Of a stretch of 64,000 bases of DNA, positions 35,199 to 44,127 are shown one piece after another (positions within the stretch are counted from its first letter, which is position 1; each line of letters begins with the position of its first letter). Both the position numbers and the translations under genes were made by a program. This DNA comes from Hymenobacter convexus (GTDB lineage: Bacteria; Bacteroidota; Bacteroidia; Cytophagales; Hymenobacteraceae), in assembly GCF_030580955.1 (NCBI RefSeq), contig NZ_JAUQON010000003.1, positions 248,001 to 312,000 on the forward strand, read 5' to 3'. The notes under the pieces were generated by a model that was given only the letters and a program-made list of their open reading frames with translations, was not told where the DNA came from and searched no databases.

Positions 35199-38138
35199 CT
35201 AGCGAATGATTTCAACCCAGCCTTTATACGTCCGCTTCGTGTTGTTGAAATCGGCAAACTCCACTTCGGCCAGATAGTAGTACACGCCATCGGCGGTGGT
35301 TTTGCCCGAGCTGGTGGCCGCCTCCCCCACCGGCCCGCCGCCGTCCCAGTTGATGAGCACGGGGTCGCTGGCGGTGGTGGTGTTTTCAAATACTTTCACG
35401 CCCCAGCGGTTGAAGGCCTGGAAGTGCACCCGCCGCACCGGCGAGTTATTTTTGGGCCGGAACACCGCGTTCTGGTTGTCGCCGTTGGGCGTGAACACGT
35501 TGGGCAGGATGAAGAACAGGCAATTGTCCTGGCAAGCCACGTTGCTCGTGTCGCTCAGCACCCCACCCGTGCCCACGGCCTGCACTGCGTAGCAGCCGCC
35601 ATTAGAGGCCAAATCGCTGTGCACGAAGCTGGGCTGCGTAGTGGTGCCCAGGAAGGCGAAGGGCCCCGTGGGCGTGGGCCGGTAATACACGCGGTAGCCC
35701 GTCACGGTGGCATCGCAGCCGGTGGGCGTGTCGGTCAGCGTCCAGCTTAAGCGGTTGGTATACCGGTCGTTGGGCGTGGGGTACTGTGGCCGGGCGGCCA
35801 GCTCATCGCAGTTGGTGGGTTCGAGCGTCAGCTTGGGCGTGCAGGGCGGGCTGCGCAGTTCCAGGCAACGCACCTGGCTGCGGTTTTGCAGCGAGTTCAG
35901 GTAGGCAATGCCGGGGTATTGGCCATCGGTTTGCACGTAGTAGCAGTAGGTCTGGCCCTTCACCAGCGTGGGGTCGCTGTCGGTATAGGTGCCGCCGGTG
36001 GCCGTGGTCGGGGCCGTGCCGATGCGGGCAAAAGCGCCCGTGCTGCCCGTGCGGCGGAAGACGATGGCCGGGCGGGTGGCGTTGTCCCACGGCACATTGT
36101 AGGTCCAGCTTACGCGCACGGCCGTGGCCGCGGCACTGGTGGGCACGGCGCTGGTGCGCACACTACTGGCCGTGGGCGAAGCTTCCCGAACCGGTGCCCG
36201 GGAATCGCCGGGGGCGAAGGTGCGCACAAACTCCAGCTTATAAGTGTACTGCAGGTCTTGGGTATTGATTTGCGTGTCGGTGTAGCACGTATCGGCCAGC
36301 GAACTGAGCGTGGCGATGGGCGTGAACGTGGTCGGCGTCAGGCCCTCCCCGCGCGACAGCACGTAGCTGGGCGTGCCCTCGAAGGGGATGCCGCCGGCGG
36401 CGCGCGGGCGCGTCCAGCACACCTGCATCTGGCCGGTGGTCACGCCAGTGTTTTCCACGTCTACCTTCACAATTCTGGCCGCATTGCCCTGAAACGACAC
36501 GCAGGCCTCCTGCGAGGCAATGCTGGCCCCACCTGCTGGCAAAGGGAATTCGGCATAGATGCGGTAGCAATACGTCTGGCCGCGGTCGAGGCCCTGGGCC
36601 ACGCCGTTAGCATCCAGGTTGCTATCGGTGAAGGTGGTCGCATTGGCCGCCACAGCCCCGATGCGGGTGTATCCGGCCGAGGCGGGAATGCCCGTGTCGC
36701 AAGGCCCGGGCACGAAGCTCGACGAGTTCACCTTGCGGTAGATGTAAATCTGGGAGGCATTGGTGCAGATGTAGGGGTTCCACGTCAGCACGGCGCTGGC
36801 CACAGTGCCGGCGGCGGGCACGGCGCGCAGGTTTTGCGGGGCCGGGCCCACCACCGTGATGCGCCAGGGCTTCTCGTCAATCAGCGGCACCGTGGGTGCC
36901 GATGGCGAATCCTGCGCCTTAAACACCACCAGGTACGGCTGCCGGGCCACGTTGCTGCAGTCCGTTTGCCAGGTGAAGGTGCCCTGGGCCTGCGGTGGCC
37001 CGGTCTGCGACTGCCGGAACGTAGCCGGCGGGATGACGCCCGAATAGGCAAACAACGAAATCGGGGTTTGCTGGGCGCCGCCCGTCGCGTCGTCCACGGC
37101 CGTCACGTTGCCGGTCACCGTGGCGCCGGCCACCACGCAAATGTCGGCCGGTACCGTGATGATGGGGCGCAGGTTGTTGGAGGCCGTCACAATAATCTGC
37201 ATGTCACGGATGACCAGGCCAATCCGGCGGCGGCCCAGCGGCGTGCGGCGCCATTCCTCCACTTCGAAGGCCACGTTGTAAAAGCCCAGCGCCACCGGCG
37301 CATTCCAGGTAATCTGGCCCGTGAAAGCATCCTGCACGAAAATGGCGGGTGCGCCCGGCGCCCCCGGCGGCACGCCATTGTAAGCCACCTGCACCGGCGG
37401 GTTGGCCGGGCCGGTGATGCTCGGGTCGTTCGGATAAACAAAGCCTGCTACCGACACCGGGGCGGGGGTATTGTTGCCCGTGCCGACGCAGGGGGGGCCC
37501 TGCGTGCCCACAATGCCCAGCGGCACCATCTGGCTGGGGCGCAGGTGAAAGGCCAGCGAGTCGCCGTCGGCATCGTAAGCCCCCGGGTTGTGCAGGTACA
37601 CCTGGCGGAGCCCAGCCTTGTCGACGGCCGGTGCCGTGAGGATGGGCGAACGGTTGCGGCCCAGGGCGGGGTCAATCGTAATCAGGGTGCTGATGTAGAA
37701 GTTCGTGTTGACGGAGTTCACCATGTTCAACACGCCCGGGTTGCGGTTCTCGCCAATGTAGCTCACCGTGAAGCTGCCCGACGATGGGTAGGTGTGGTCG
37801 AAATAATAAATGTTGGCGCTCGTATCAGAATTACCGGGAATGGCGCGGCGGCCCCCAAAGCGCGGTATGCCGGGAGGGCAGCTCGACGTGCCATCGCCGT
37901 AGAAGACCGTGGCAAAGTCGGCCGGCACGGTCGAGCTGTTGTCGGTGTAGAGAATCATCTTGAAAAAGACGCGCCGCGGATTGTTGGTCACCGTGTCCGG
38001 CCGGGCCTGAATGTCGCCGGCCCGCAAGTGGGTGGCCCACGCCGCATCCGGCCGCGCGCCCAGCCCCGCGGCAACGACCATCAGCAGCAGCGCCGTTCGC
38101 GCCCACGCCCCTACCCGAAGTGGAAAAAACTGTGTCAT
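35199..38138 (-). CDS. Giant secreted fibronectin-like protein with T9SS type B tail (paralogue 2)
   Basis: 979 residues; ATG 38138 begins a signal peptide (RVGAWARTALLLMVVAAGLG). Domain order equals that of 32000-34978: THLRAGDIQARPD, PKD-like region (ATVFYGDGTSSCPPG, DHTYPSSGSFTVSYIG), fibronectin-III-like repeats (YCYRIYAEFPLPAGG again), and a type B T9SS tail (LPNVFTPNGDNQN, FQAFNRWGVKVFENT, DGVYYYLAEVEF, YKGWVEIIR). The two genes clearly arose by tandem duplication. Adhesion or matrix roles are typical of such proteins, but the function is unknown. Confidence 0.88.
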   Translation of the reverse strand: MTQFFPLRVGAWARTALLLMVVAAGLGARPDAAWATHLRAGDIQARPDTVTNNPRRVFFKMILYTDNSSTVPADFATVFYGDGTSSCPPGIPRFGGRRAIPGNSDTSANIYYFDHTYPSSGSFTVSYIGENRNPGVLNMVNSVNTNFYISTLITIDPALGRNRSPILTAPAVDKAGLRQVYLHNPGAYDADGDSLAFHLRPSQMVPLGIVGTQGPPCVGTGNNTPAPVSVAGFVYPNDPSITGPANPPVQVAYNGVPPGAPGAPAIFVQDAFTGQITWNAPVALGFYNVAFEVEEWRRTPLGRRRIGLVIRDMQIIVTASNNLRPIITVPADICVVAGATVTGNVTAVDDATGGAQQTPISLFAYSGVIPPATFRQSQTGPPQAQGTFTWQTDCSNVARQPYLVVFKAQDSPSAPTVPLIDEKPWRITVVGPAPQNLRAVPAAGTVASAVLTWNPYICTNASQIYIYRKVNSSSFVPGPCDTGIPASAGYTRIGAVAANATTFTDSNLDANGVAQGLDRGQTYCYRIYAEFPLPAGGASIASQEACVSFQGNAARIVKVDVENTGVTTGQMQVCWTRPRAAGGIPFEGTPSYVLSRGEGLTPTTFTPIATLSSLADTCYTDTQINTQDLQYTYKLEFVRTFAPGDSRAPVREASPTASSVRTSAVPTSAAATAVRVSWTYNVPWDNATRPAIVFRRTGSTGAFARIGTAPTTATGGTYTDSDPTLVKGQTYCYYVQTDGQYPGIAYLNSLQNRSQVRCLELRSPPCTPKLTLEPTNCDELAARPQYPTPNDRYTNRLSWTLTDTPTGCDATVTGYRVYYRPTPTGPFAFLGTTTQPSFVHSDLASNGGCYAVQAVGTGGVLSDTSNVACQDNCLFFILPNVFTPNGDNQNAVFRPKNNSPVRRVHFQAFNRWGVKVFENTTTASDPVLINWDGGGPVGEAATSSGKTTADGVYYYLAEVEFADFNNTKRTYKGWVEIIR

Positions 38139-38356
38139 ACAAACTTGATTAACAAAAGAAAACAGCTTGGGCAAGGGCCTCACGGCTGCAGCCGCGCCCC
38201 TGGGCCAGGTAAGTTAGTCAAACTATAATGGCCGCGCCCGTGCGTGTGTAAACGATGCCGGCGGCGGATAGATTCACCACGCCGGCTATAGTTTATTCAA
38301 TCTCCTTTGGCAGGCAAGTAAACTACGCGTCCGTTGCCCGGTTAGCGAGTGGGGGC

Positions 38357-38364
38357 TACCTTTG
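38357..38364 (+). promoter_or_regulatory. -7 box TACCTTTG of the sdhCAB operon
   Basis: Exact TAnnTTTG with a TTG at 38335-38337, 19 bp upstream, giving a canonical Bacteroidota promoter. The predicted start is near 38371 and gives a leader of about 38 nt before sdhC. Confidence 0.65.
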
Positions 38365-38408
38365 AGCCCTCAAAACACACCCTCCCACGTTCCAAGTTTG
38401 GCTACTTT

Positions 38409-39167
38409 ATGAGTTGGATAACTAAAACATTCACCAGCAGCATCGGCCGAAAGATTATCATGTCCCTCTCGGGCTTGTTTCTGTGCACTTTCCTGGTGGT
38501 TCACCTCATTGGCAACCTGCAGCTTTTCAAGCACGACGGAGGCGCGGCCTTTAATACCTACTCGCACTTCATGGGCACCAACCCCATCATTCGCACCATC
38601 GAGTGGGGTTTGGTGCTGGGTTTTGGCTTCCACATTTACGAAGCTCTGATGCTGACGCGCCGCAACAAAGCCGCCCGCGGCAGCCAGGGCTACGTGAGCA
38701 ACCACTCTGAGCAAAACTCGGAATGGACCTCGCGCAACATGGGCATCCTGGGCACCATTATCCTGATTTTCCTGCTGGTGCACCTCTACAACTTCTTCTG
38801 GCGCGCCCGTTTCGCCGGCGACATCCCCAAGATGGGCGGTGCCGACCCGCTGACGCGCGACTACGACAACCTCTACATGGCCGTGGTCGATTCGTTCCAC
38901 ATCTGGTGGTACGTGCTGCTCTACGTGGCCGCCCAAATCAGCCTCGGCTACCACCTGTGGCACGGCTTCCGCTCCGGCTTCCAGACGCTGGGCCTGAACC
39001 ACCGCAAGTACACTCCGGCCATTAAGTACATCGGCTACGCCTTTGCCGTGCTGGTTTCGGCCGGTTTCGCGTCCATGCCGCTCTACTTCTTCCTGTTCAC
39101 CAACGCGCAGGGCGAATTGGCTGCCAATGCTCCGGCCGTGCTACAAAGCGTAGCCGCCGCTTTCTAA
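38409..39167 (+). CDS. sdhC: Succinate dehydrogenase cytochrome b subunit
   Basis: 252 residues from ATG 38409 (a longer in-frame start would lie upstream of the predicted transcript start). Five hydrophobic helices are visible, with candidate haem-ligand histidines in LVVHLIGN, GFHIYEAL, HLYNFFW, SFHIWWYV and GYHLWHGF. This is a type B, two-haem membrane anchor, so there is no separate SdhD. It passes electrons to or from menaquinone in the inner membrane. It is followed by sdhA after 100 bp with a small CGCGCC/GGCGCG hairpin at 39202-39221. Confidence 0.93.
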   Translation: MSWITKTFTSSIGRKIIMSLSGLFLCTFLVVHLIGNLQLFKHDGGAAFNTYSHFMGTNPIIRTIEWGLVLGFGFHIYEALMLTRRNKAARGSQGYVSNHSEQNSEWTSRNMGILGTIILIFLLVHLYNFFWRARFAGDIPKMGGADPLTRDYDNLYMAVVDSFHIWWYVLLYVAAQISLGYHLWHGFRSGFQTLGLNHRKYTPAIKYIGYAFAVLVSAGFASMPLYFFLFTNAQGELAANAPAVLQSVAAAF

Positions 39168-39267
39168 TTTTCATTTGCTGACGCGCAGGAAAACTATCGA
39201 CCGCGCCTAACACCCGGCGCGTTCAACTGTTTACTTGCTGAATATCACTCCCTCACTCCGTCGCTTT

Positions 39268-41202
39268 ATGCAGTTGGATTCCAAAATTCCCGAAGGCCCT
39301 CTCGCCGAAAAGTGGGAGAAGCACAAGTTCAACGTCAAGCTCGTGAACCCCGCCAATAAGCGGAAATACGACGTGATTGTGGTCGGCACGGGCCTGGCCG
39401 GTGGCGCCGCCGCCGCTTCGCTCGCCGAGCTGGGCTATAACGTGAAGGCCTTTACCTACCACGACTCGCCCCGACGCGCGCACTCCATCGCCGCGCAGGG
39501 CGGCATCAACGCCGCTAAAAATTACCAAAACGACGGCGACTCCGTATTCCGTCTGTTCTACGACACCATCAAGGGCGGCGACTACCGCGCCCGCGAAGCC
39601 AACGTGTACCGCCTGGCCCAGGTGTCGGTGAATATCATCGACCAGTGCGTGGCCCAGGGCGTACCCTTCGCCCGCGAATACGGCGGCCTGCTGGCCAACC
39701 GCTCCTTCGGCGGGGCCCAGGTGAGCCGCACGTTCTATGCCCGCGGCCAGACCGGACAGCAGCTCCTGCTGGGCGCCTACTCGGCCCTGAGCCGCCAGAT
39801 TGCCTACGGCAAAGTGAAGATGTACACCCGCTCCGAGATGCTCGACGTGGTGGTAATCGACGGTCAGGCCCGCGGCATCGTGACGCGCAACCTGATTACC
39901 GGCGAGATTGAAACCCACTCGGCTCACGCCGTGGTATTGGCTACCGGTGGTTATGGCAACGTGTTCTACCTGAGCACTAATGCCATGTACTGCAACGTGA
40001 CGGCCGCTTGGCGCGCCCACAAAAAAGGCGCCTACTTCGCCAACCCCTGCTTCACCCAGATTCACCCCACCTGCATCCCCGTCAGCGGAGACTATCAGTC
40101 GAAGCTCACGCTGATGTCGGAATCGCTCCGCAACGACGGCCGCGTGTGGGTACCCAAAACGGTGGAAATGGCTGAGCGCGTGCGCAAAGGCGAAATCAAG
40201 CCCCAGGACATTGCCGAAGACGACCGCGACTACTTCCTGGAGCGCAAGTACCCCGCGTTCGGCAACCTCGTACCGCGTGACGTGGCCTCGCGCAACGCCA
40301 AAATGATGTGCGACGAAGGTCGTGGCGTGGGCAGCACCGGCTTGGCCGTGTACCTCGATTTCTCGGAAATCATTAAGCGCACGGGCGCCGACGCGGTGAG
40401 CCAGAAGTACGGCAACCTGTTTGCCATGTACGAGAAAATTACCGACGAGGACCCCTACAAGCAGCCGATGCGGATTTATCCGGCGGTGCACTACACCATG
40501 GGCGGCCTGTGGGTGGACTACAACCTGCAAACCACTGTGCCCGGCCTCTACGCCACTGGCGAGTGCAACTTCTCCGACCACGGCGCCAACCGCCTCGGCG
40601 CCTCGGCCCTGATGCAGGGCCTGGCCGATGGCTACTTCGTAATCCCCTACACTATTGGCGATTACCTGGCCCAGACGCCGCCCAAGCCGGTGAGCACCGA
40701 CCACCCCGCTTTCGCCGAGGCGAAGGCTGGTGTGCAGGCCCGCACCGAGCAGCTGCTCAGCATCAAAGGCAACCGCACCCCCGATGATTTCCACAAAATC
40801 CTCGGCCACATCATGTGGGAGTATTGCGGCATGGCCCGCACCGCTGAGGGCCTGACCCACGCCAAGGCCGAGATTCAGAAGTTGAAGAAAGACTTCTGGA
40901 GCGACGTGAAAGTGGTGGGCTCCGGCGAAGAAATGAACCAAGCGCTGGAAAAAGCCGGCCGCGTGGCTGACTTCATCGAGCTCGGCGAGCTGATGGTGGA
41001 CGACGCCCTGAACCGCAACGAGAGCTGCGGCGGCCACTTCCGCGAAGAGTACCAGACCCCCGAGGGCGAGGCCCTGCGCGACGACGAAAACTACGCCTAC
41101 GTAGCCGCCTGGGAGTATCAGGGTGAAAACCAGCCTGAGAAGCTCAACAAGGAAGAATTAACCTTCGAAAACGTGAAGCTGACCCAGCGCAGCTACAAGT
41201 AA
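39268..41202 (+). CDS. sdhA: Succinate dehydrogenase/fumarate reductase flavoprotein subunit
   Basis: 644 residues. ATG 39268 gives [16 protein letters not shown], the standard start in this phylum; a TTG 33 bp upstream is less likely. Rossmann motif [20 protein letters not shown]-attachment site [15 protein letters not shown] (His for covalent FAD), active-site HPTCIP and [16 protein letters not shown]. It oxidises succinate to fumarate on the cytoplasmic face. It is the middle gene of sdhCAB and separated from sdhB by a 105-bp inverted repeat. Confidence 0.96.
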   Translation: MQLDSKIPEGPLAEKWEKHKFNVKLVNPANKRKYDVIVVGTGLAGGAAAASLAELGYNVKAFTYHDSPRRAHSIAAQGGINAAKNYQNDGDSVFRLFYDTIKGGDYRAREANVYRLAQVSVNIIDQCVAQGVPFAREYGGLLANRSFGGAQVSRTFYARGQTGQQLLLGAYSALSRQIAYGKVKMYTRSEMLDVVVIDGQARGIVTRNLITGEIETHSAHAVVLATGGYGNVFYLSTNAMYCNVTAAWRAHKKGAYFANPCFTQIHPTCIPVSGDYQSKLTLMSESLRNDGRVWVPKTVEMAERVRKGEIKPQDIAEDDRDYFLERKYPAFGNLVPRDVASRNAKMMCDEGRGVGSTGLAVYLDFSEIIKRTGADAVSQKYGNLFAMYEKITDEDPYKQPMRIYPAVHYTMGGLWVDYNLQTTVPGLYATGECNFSDHGANRLGASALMQGLADGYFVIPYTIGDYLAQTPPKPVSTDHPAFAEAKAGVQARTEQLLSIKGNRTPDDFHKILGHIMWEYCGMARTAEGLTHAKAEIQKLKKDFWSDVKVVGSGEEMNQALEKAGRVADFIELGELMVDDALNRNESCGGHFREEYQTPEGEALRDDENYAYVAAWEYQGENQPEKLNKEELTFENVKLTQRSYK

Positions 41203-41207
41203 TAATC

Positions 41208-41312
41208 TGTCATCCTGAGCGCAGCGAAGGACCTTATCACGCGCGCATCAATTAAGTTACTAACCCAACGAGTACCAGCGTGATAAGGTCCTTCGCTGCG
41301 CTCAGGATGACA
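41208..41312. repeat. Inverted pair of GAGCGCAGC-loop hairpins between sdhA and sdhB
   Basis: Perfect 35-bp arms (41208-41242, 41278-41312), centre 35 nt. Each arm is a hairpin TCCT-GAGCGCAGCGA-AGGA. It begins 6 bp after the sdhA stop and ends 17 bp before sdhB, inside an operon. In translation it gives the spurious CHPERSEGP / RSFAALRMT peptides seen in many annotations of this phylum. Confidence 0.85.
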
Positions 41313-41328
41313 AACGACAAATAAGAAA

Positions 41329-42114
41329 ATGGCCGGTTCCAACCCCAACGCTAAACCGATGAACCTGACCCTGAAAGTGTGGCGGCAGCCCAACCGCCAG
41401 GCCCAGGGGAAAATTGTGGATTATCAGGTAAAGGACATTTCGCCCGATATGTCCTTCCTGGAAATGCTCGACGTGCTGAACGAGGACCTGCTGCGCGGCG
41501 GCCAGGACCCGGTGGCCTTCGACCACGACTGCCGCGAGGGCATCTGCGGTTCGTGCGACTTGTTCATCAACGGCCGCTCGCACGGCCCGGAGAAGGGCAC
41601 CACCACCTGCCAGCTGCACATGCGCAAGTTCTCGGATGGCGACACCATCACCATCGAGCCCTGGCGCGCGTCCTCCTTCCCGGTGAACAAGGACTTGAGC
41701 GTAGACCGCTCGGCGTTCGACCGCATCATTCAGGCCGGCGGCTACGTGAGCGTGAACACCGGCGGCGCGCCCGACGGCAACGAGATTCCGATTCCGAAGG
41801 AAATTTCGGACCGGGCTTTCGAGGCGGCTACCTGCATTGGCTGCGGCGCCTGCGTGGCAGCTTGCAAAAATGCGTCGGCCATGCTGTTCGTGTCGGCCAA
41901 GGTGTCGCAGCTTGCGCTGCTGCCCCAGGGCCAGGTGGAGCGCAAAACCCGCGTCGAAAACATGGTGGCCCAGATGGACAAGGAAGGCTTCGGCGCCTGC
42001 ACCAACATCGGCTCGTGCGCGGCCGAGTGCCCGGTGGGCATCTCGCTCGAAAACATTGCCATTCTGAACCGCGAGTTCCTGGCAGCTAAAGCTTCTTCGA
42101 ACAACCTGGCATAA
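41329..42114 (+). CDS. sdhB: Succinate dehydrogenase iron-sulfur subunit
   Basis: 261 residues from ATG 41329; ATG 41359 ([10 protein letters not shown]) is an alternative. The 2Fe-2S cluster lies in [16 protein letters not shown] with a later Cys in GTTTC; the 4Fe-4S and 3Fe-4S clusters lie in [13 protein letters not shown] and [14 protein letters not shown]. It carries electrons between FAD and the haems of SdhC. Last gene of the operon, followed 24 bp later by a strong terminator. Confidence 0.96.
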   Translation: MAGSNPNAKPMNLTLKVWRQPNRQAQGKIVDYQVKDISPDMSFLEMLDVLNEDLLRGGQDPVAFDHDCREGICGSCDLFINGRSHGPEKGTTTCQLHMRKFSDGDTITIEPWRASSFPVNKDLSVDRSAFDRIIQAGGYVSVNTGGAPDGNEIPIPKEISDRAFEAATCIGCGACVAACKNASAMLFVSAKVSQLALLPQGQVERKTRVENMVAQMDKEGFGACTNIGSCAAECPVGISLENIAILNREFLAAKASSNNLA

Positions 42115-42137
42115 GCTGGTTGAATCAGCAGGTTGAG

Positions 42138-42169
42138 AAAGCGCGATGGGCAGCCGTCGCGCTTTTTTT
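42138..42169. terminator. Bidirectional terminator after sdhB
   Basis: Stem AAAGCGCGA (42138-42146) with TCGCGCTTT (42157-42165), 10-nt loop, followed by TTTT on the plus strand and A-run on the other side. It overlaps the last codon of the convergent MFS gene (stop at 42168-42170). Confidence 0.85.
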
Positions 42170-43337
42170 ATGCCTGTTGCGCTTCCTCACGCAACTTTGG
42201 CACCAGCCACACCACCAGGCCACCCAGCAGCGCCACCAGCGCAAACGACCAGCGCAGGCTGGCTGCCTTCGCCACAAAGCCCACCAAAGGTGGTACCATG
42301 AGGAAGCCGAAGTAGCTCACCGTGGAAACCGAGGCAATGGCCGCGCCGGCGCGCAATGGGTTGGCGCGGCCCACGAGGCTGAACACCAGCGGCACCACGC
42401 ACGACACGCCCAGGCCCGCCAGCACAAAGCCCAGCCCGGCCAGCAACACAGTGGGAAAGGTGGCGGCCAGCAGCAGGCCGGCGCTCATTAGCAAGCCGCT
42501 GCCTTGCAGAATGGGCTTGGTGCCAAAGCGAGTCACCAACCTGTCGCCCAGAAAGCGGCCGGTGGTCATGGCCACCATGTAGAGGGTGAAGCCGATGGGG
42601 GCCAGCTCTTTGGGCGCGTGCACGGCCTGGGCGAAATACACGCCGGTCCAGTCGTAGAGCGTACCCTCGCAGGCCATGGAGGCAAAGGCAATGAGCCCGA
42701 ATTTCAGCACCGGCTTTTCGGGCCAGGAAAAGAACGAGCGTTTGGCGGGCGGCGCGGGCGGCAGCGCCAGCGTGCCTGGGAAGAAGGCCAGTGCCAGCCC
42801 GGTAAGCGCTGCCGATACGGCCACGAAATGGTAGCTCGTCGGCACGTTATTCTTGATGAGCAGCGTGGCCACGCCGGCCGCCGCAAACCCCGCCACACTC
42901 CAGATGCCGTGAAACGTGGCAATAATGGAGCGTGAATAGAGCGTCTGGACGCCCACTGACTGGGCATTGACGGACAGATTGAGCAGGTTGCGCGAGCAGC
43001 CGAAGCAGAACAGCAGCGCCGCCAGCTGCCAGGTGTGCGCCGCAAAACCCAGCAAACCCAGCGCGAGGTTGTAGAGTACGGCGCCCACCATCATCACCTG
43101 CCGGCTGCTGAAGCGCTGCAGCAGGTGGCCGGTTACGGGCAGGGTCATCATCAGGCCGGCGGGCAGGGCCAGCAGCACGGCGCCCAGCTGCGCTTCGTCG
43201 AGCCCGAGCCGGTGCTGGATGATGGGAATGCGCGAGGCCCAGGTAGCAAACCCGAAGCCCGACACGAAAAAGAACAACGCAATGGACACCCGCGCCCGCC
43301 GCGGCGAAACCCCGGGGGCTGTCAACACTTCACTCAT
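42168..43337 (-). CDS. MFS transporter (FucP/unknown-substrate-like)
   Basis: 389 residues; ATG 43337 (MSEVLTAPG) opens the protein proper. About 12 helices: FFVSGFGFATWASRIP (helix 1), LGAVLLALPAGLMMTL, MVGAVLYNLALGLLGF and so on. There is no sugar-porter PESPRWL motif. A conserved ASRIPIIQHRLGLDEAQLG resembles MFS proteins of the YbjJ-like group. The substrate is unknown. No operon partner is seen. Confidence 0.85.
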   Translation of the reverse strand: MSEVLTAPGVSPRRARVSIALFFFVSGFGFATWASRIPIIQHRLGLDEAQLGAVLLALPAGLMMTLPVTGHLLQRFSSRQVMMVGAVLYNLALGLLGFAAHTWQLAALLFCFGCSRNLLNLSVNAQSVGVQTLYSRSIIATFHGIWSVAGFAAAGVATLLIKNNVPTSYHFVAVSAALTGLALAFFPGTLALPPAPPAKRSFFSWPEKPVLKFGLIAFASMACEGTLYDWTGVYFAQAVHAPKELAPIGFTLYMVAMTTGRFLGDRLVTRFGTKPILQGSGLLMSAGLLLAATFPTVLLAGLGFVLAGLGVSCVVPLVFSLVGRANPLRAGAAIASVSTVSYFGFLMVPPLVGFVAKAASLRWSFALVALLGGLVVWLVPKLREEAQQA

Positions 43338-43498
43338 AACCACAAAAAAACACCGACCTAGCCCACTGCTTACCACCAAATGGGGTGTCCGGGTTGTACG
43401 GGGTAGCTCATGGGCAGTTCGGGTGGCCCCGGGCAGCCGGAAAAGGCCGCCCCCCACCCCTGCCGGAGCAAGGGAGTGGGCCAGCTTATTTCCAGCCC

Positions 43499-44048
43499 TT
43501 AATACCAGGGGTCGAGTTTTTGCACGTCGCAGCCGGACAGGATGGAGTCTTCATAATGCATCAGGCGCGCCATGCAGCTGTAGTTGGTTTCCAGGCTTCG
43601 ATGACAGCTCCATGTCGAAGCGCGGGTGCTGGCCCGACAAAAAAGCGACATCCTTGGTGTTGTTGATGAAGCTGAACCGGATGTTGACCATACCGGTCAC
43701 CCCGCGGTTCGTGGTCAGGACGTAGCGGAGCAGCACCGGGTCGGCATCGTACTCGAAGGTGTACCGGGCGATGGGCTCGGTGAGGTGGTTGCGCAACTTG
43801 TTTTTGGCGTAGTCGCGGTCGAAGGCTTTGATTTTATCGATGGAGTCGAACTCCTGGTATTTCAGATAGGATTCGTGACTGTAGAGTTCGTACACCGATT
43901 TGAGGTCTTCGTCGTCCGGGTCGTCGTCGTCGCGGAGCTGCCCAAATTGGGTGATGCGGGCCGTGGCCTGGCGCACCCCATCGTAGTTGAAAGTAATTTC
44001 GGCCACCTTGTGGCCACTGGCTTTGATGATGCGTACGGTTCTATCCAT
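43499..44048 (-). pseudogene. Hypothetical protein with C-terminal frameshift
   Basis: The first ~151 codons (from ATG 44048) read MDRTVRIIKASGHKVAEITF onward and are protein-like. After HPRFDMELSSK the frame runs into PGNQLQLHGAPDAL and stops at 43551. One frame over, from about 43594, reading continues as LETNYSCMARLMHYEDSILS and then GCDVQKLDPWY with a stop at 43499-43501. A single extra G in the GG at 43594-43595 (plus strand) explains it. Either an assembly error or a recent mutation. Family unknown. A -7-like box sits 4 nt before the start. Confidence 0.65.
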
Positions 44049-44052
44049 GCGC

Positions 44053-44060
44053 TAAATGTA
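44053..44060 (-). promoter_or_regulatory. -7-like box TACATTTA, 4 nt before the start at 44048
   Basis: The minus strand reads TACATTTA-GCGC-ATG. The divergent MFS gene has the same design at 44116, so both promoters of this 79-bp gap are predicted to give leaderless mRNAs. Confidence 0.5.
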
Positions 44061-44115
44061 GGGCGATTTTTGCGGCAGGAACGCACCTCGCAGCCCCGCG
44101 CCCGCCCCGCACGCC

Positions 44116-44123
44116 TACTTTTG
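44116..44123 (+). promoter_or_regulatory. -7 box TACTTTTG, 4 nt before a GTG start
   Basis: TACTTTTG-CCCC-GTG at 44116-44130; the same CCCC-GTG arrangement occurs before the helicase gene at 51883. It fixes GTG 44128 as the start. Confidence 0.6.
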
Positions 44124-44127
44124 CCCC

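Noticed and set aside
39202-39221. Small CGCGCC/GGCGCG hairpin between sdhC and sdhA as a terminator
   Set aside because: The stem is only six base pairs, no T-run follows, and the operon continues into sdhA.
41193-41393. Short reading frame with the peptide CHPERSEGP and RSFAALRMT
   Set aside because: It is a translation of the inverted-repeat arms at 41208-41312. The same spurious peptide arises at 49849-50109. It is a repeat, not a gene.
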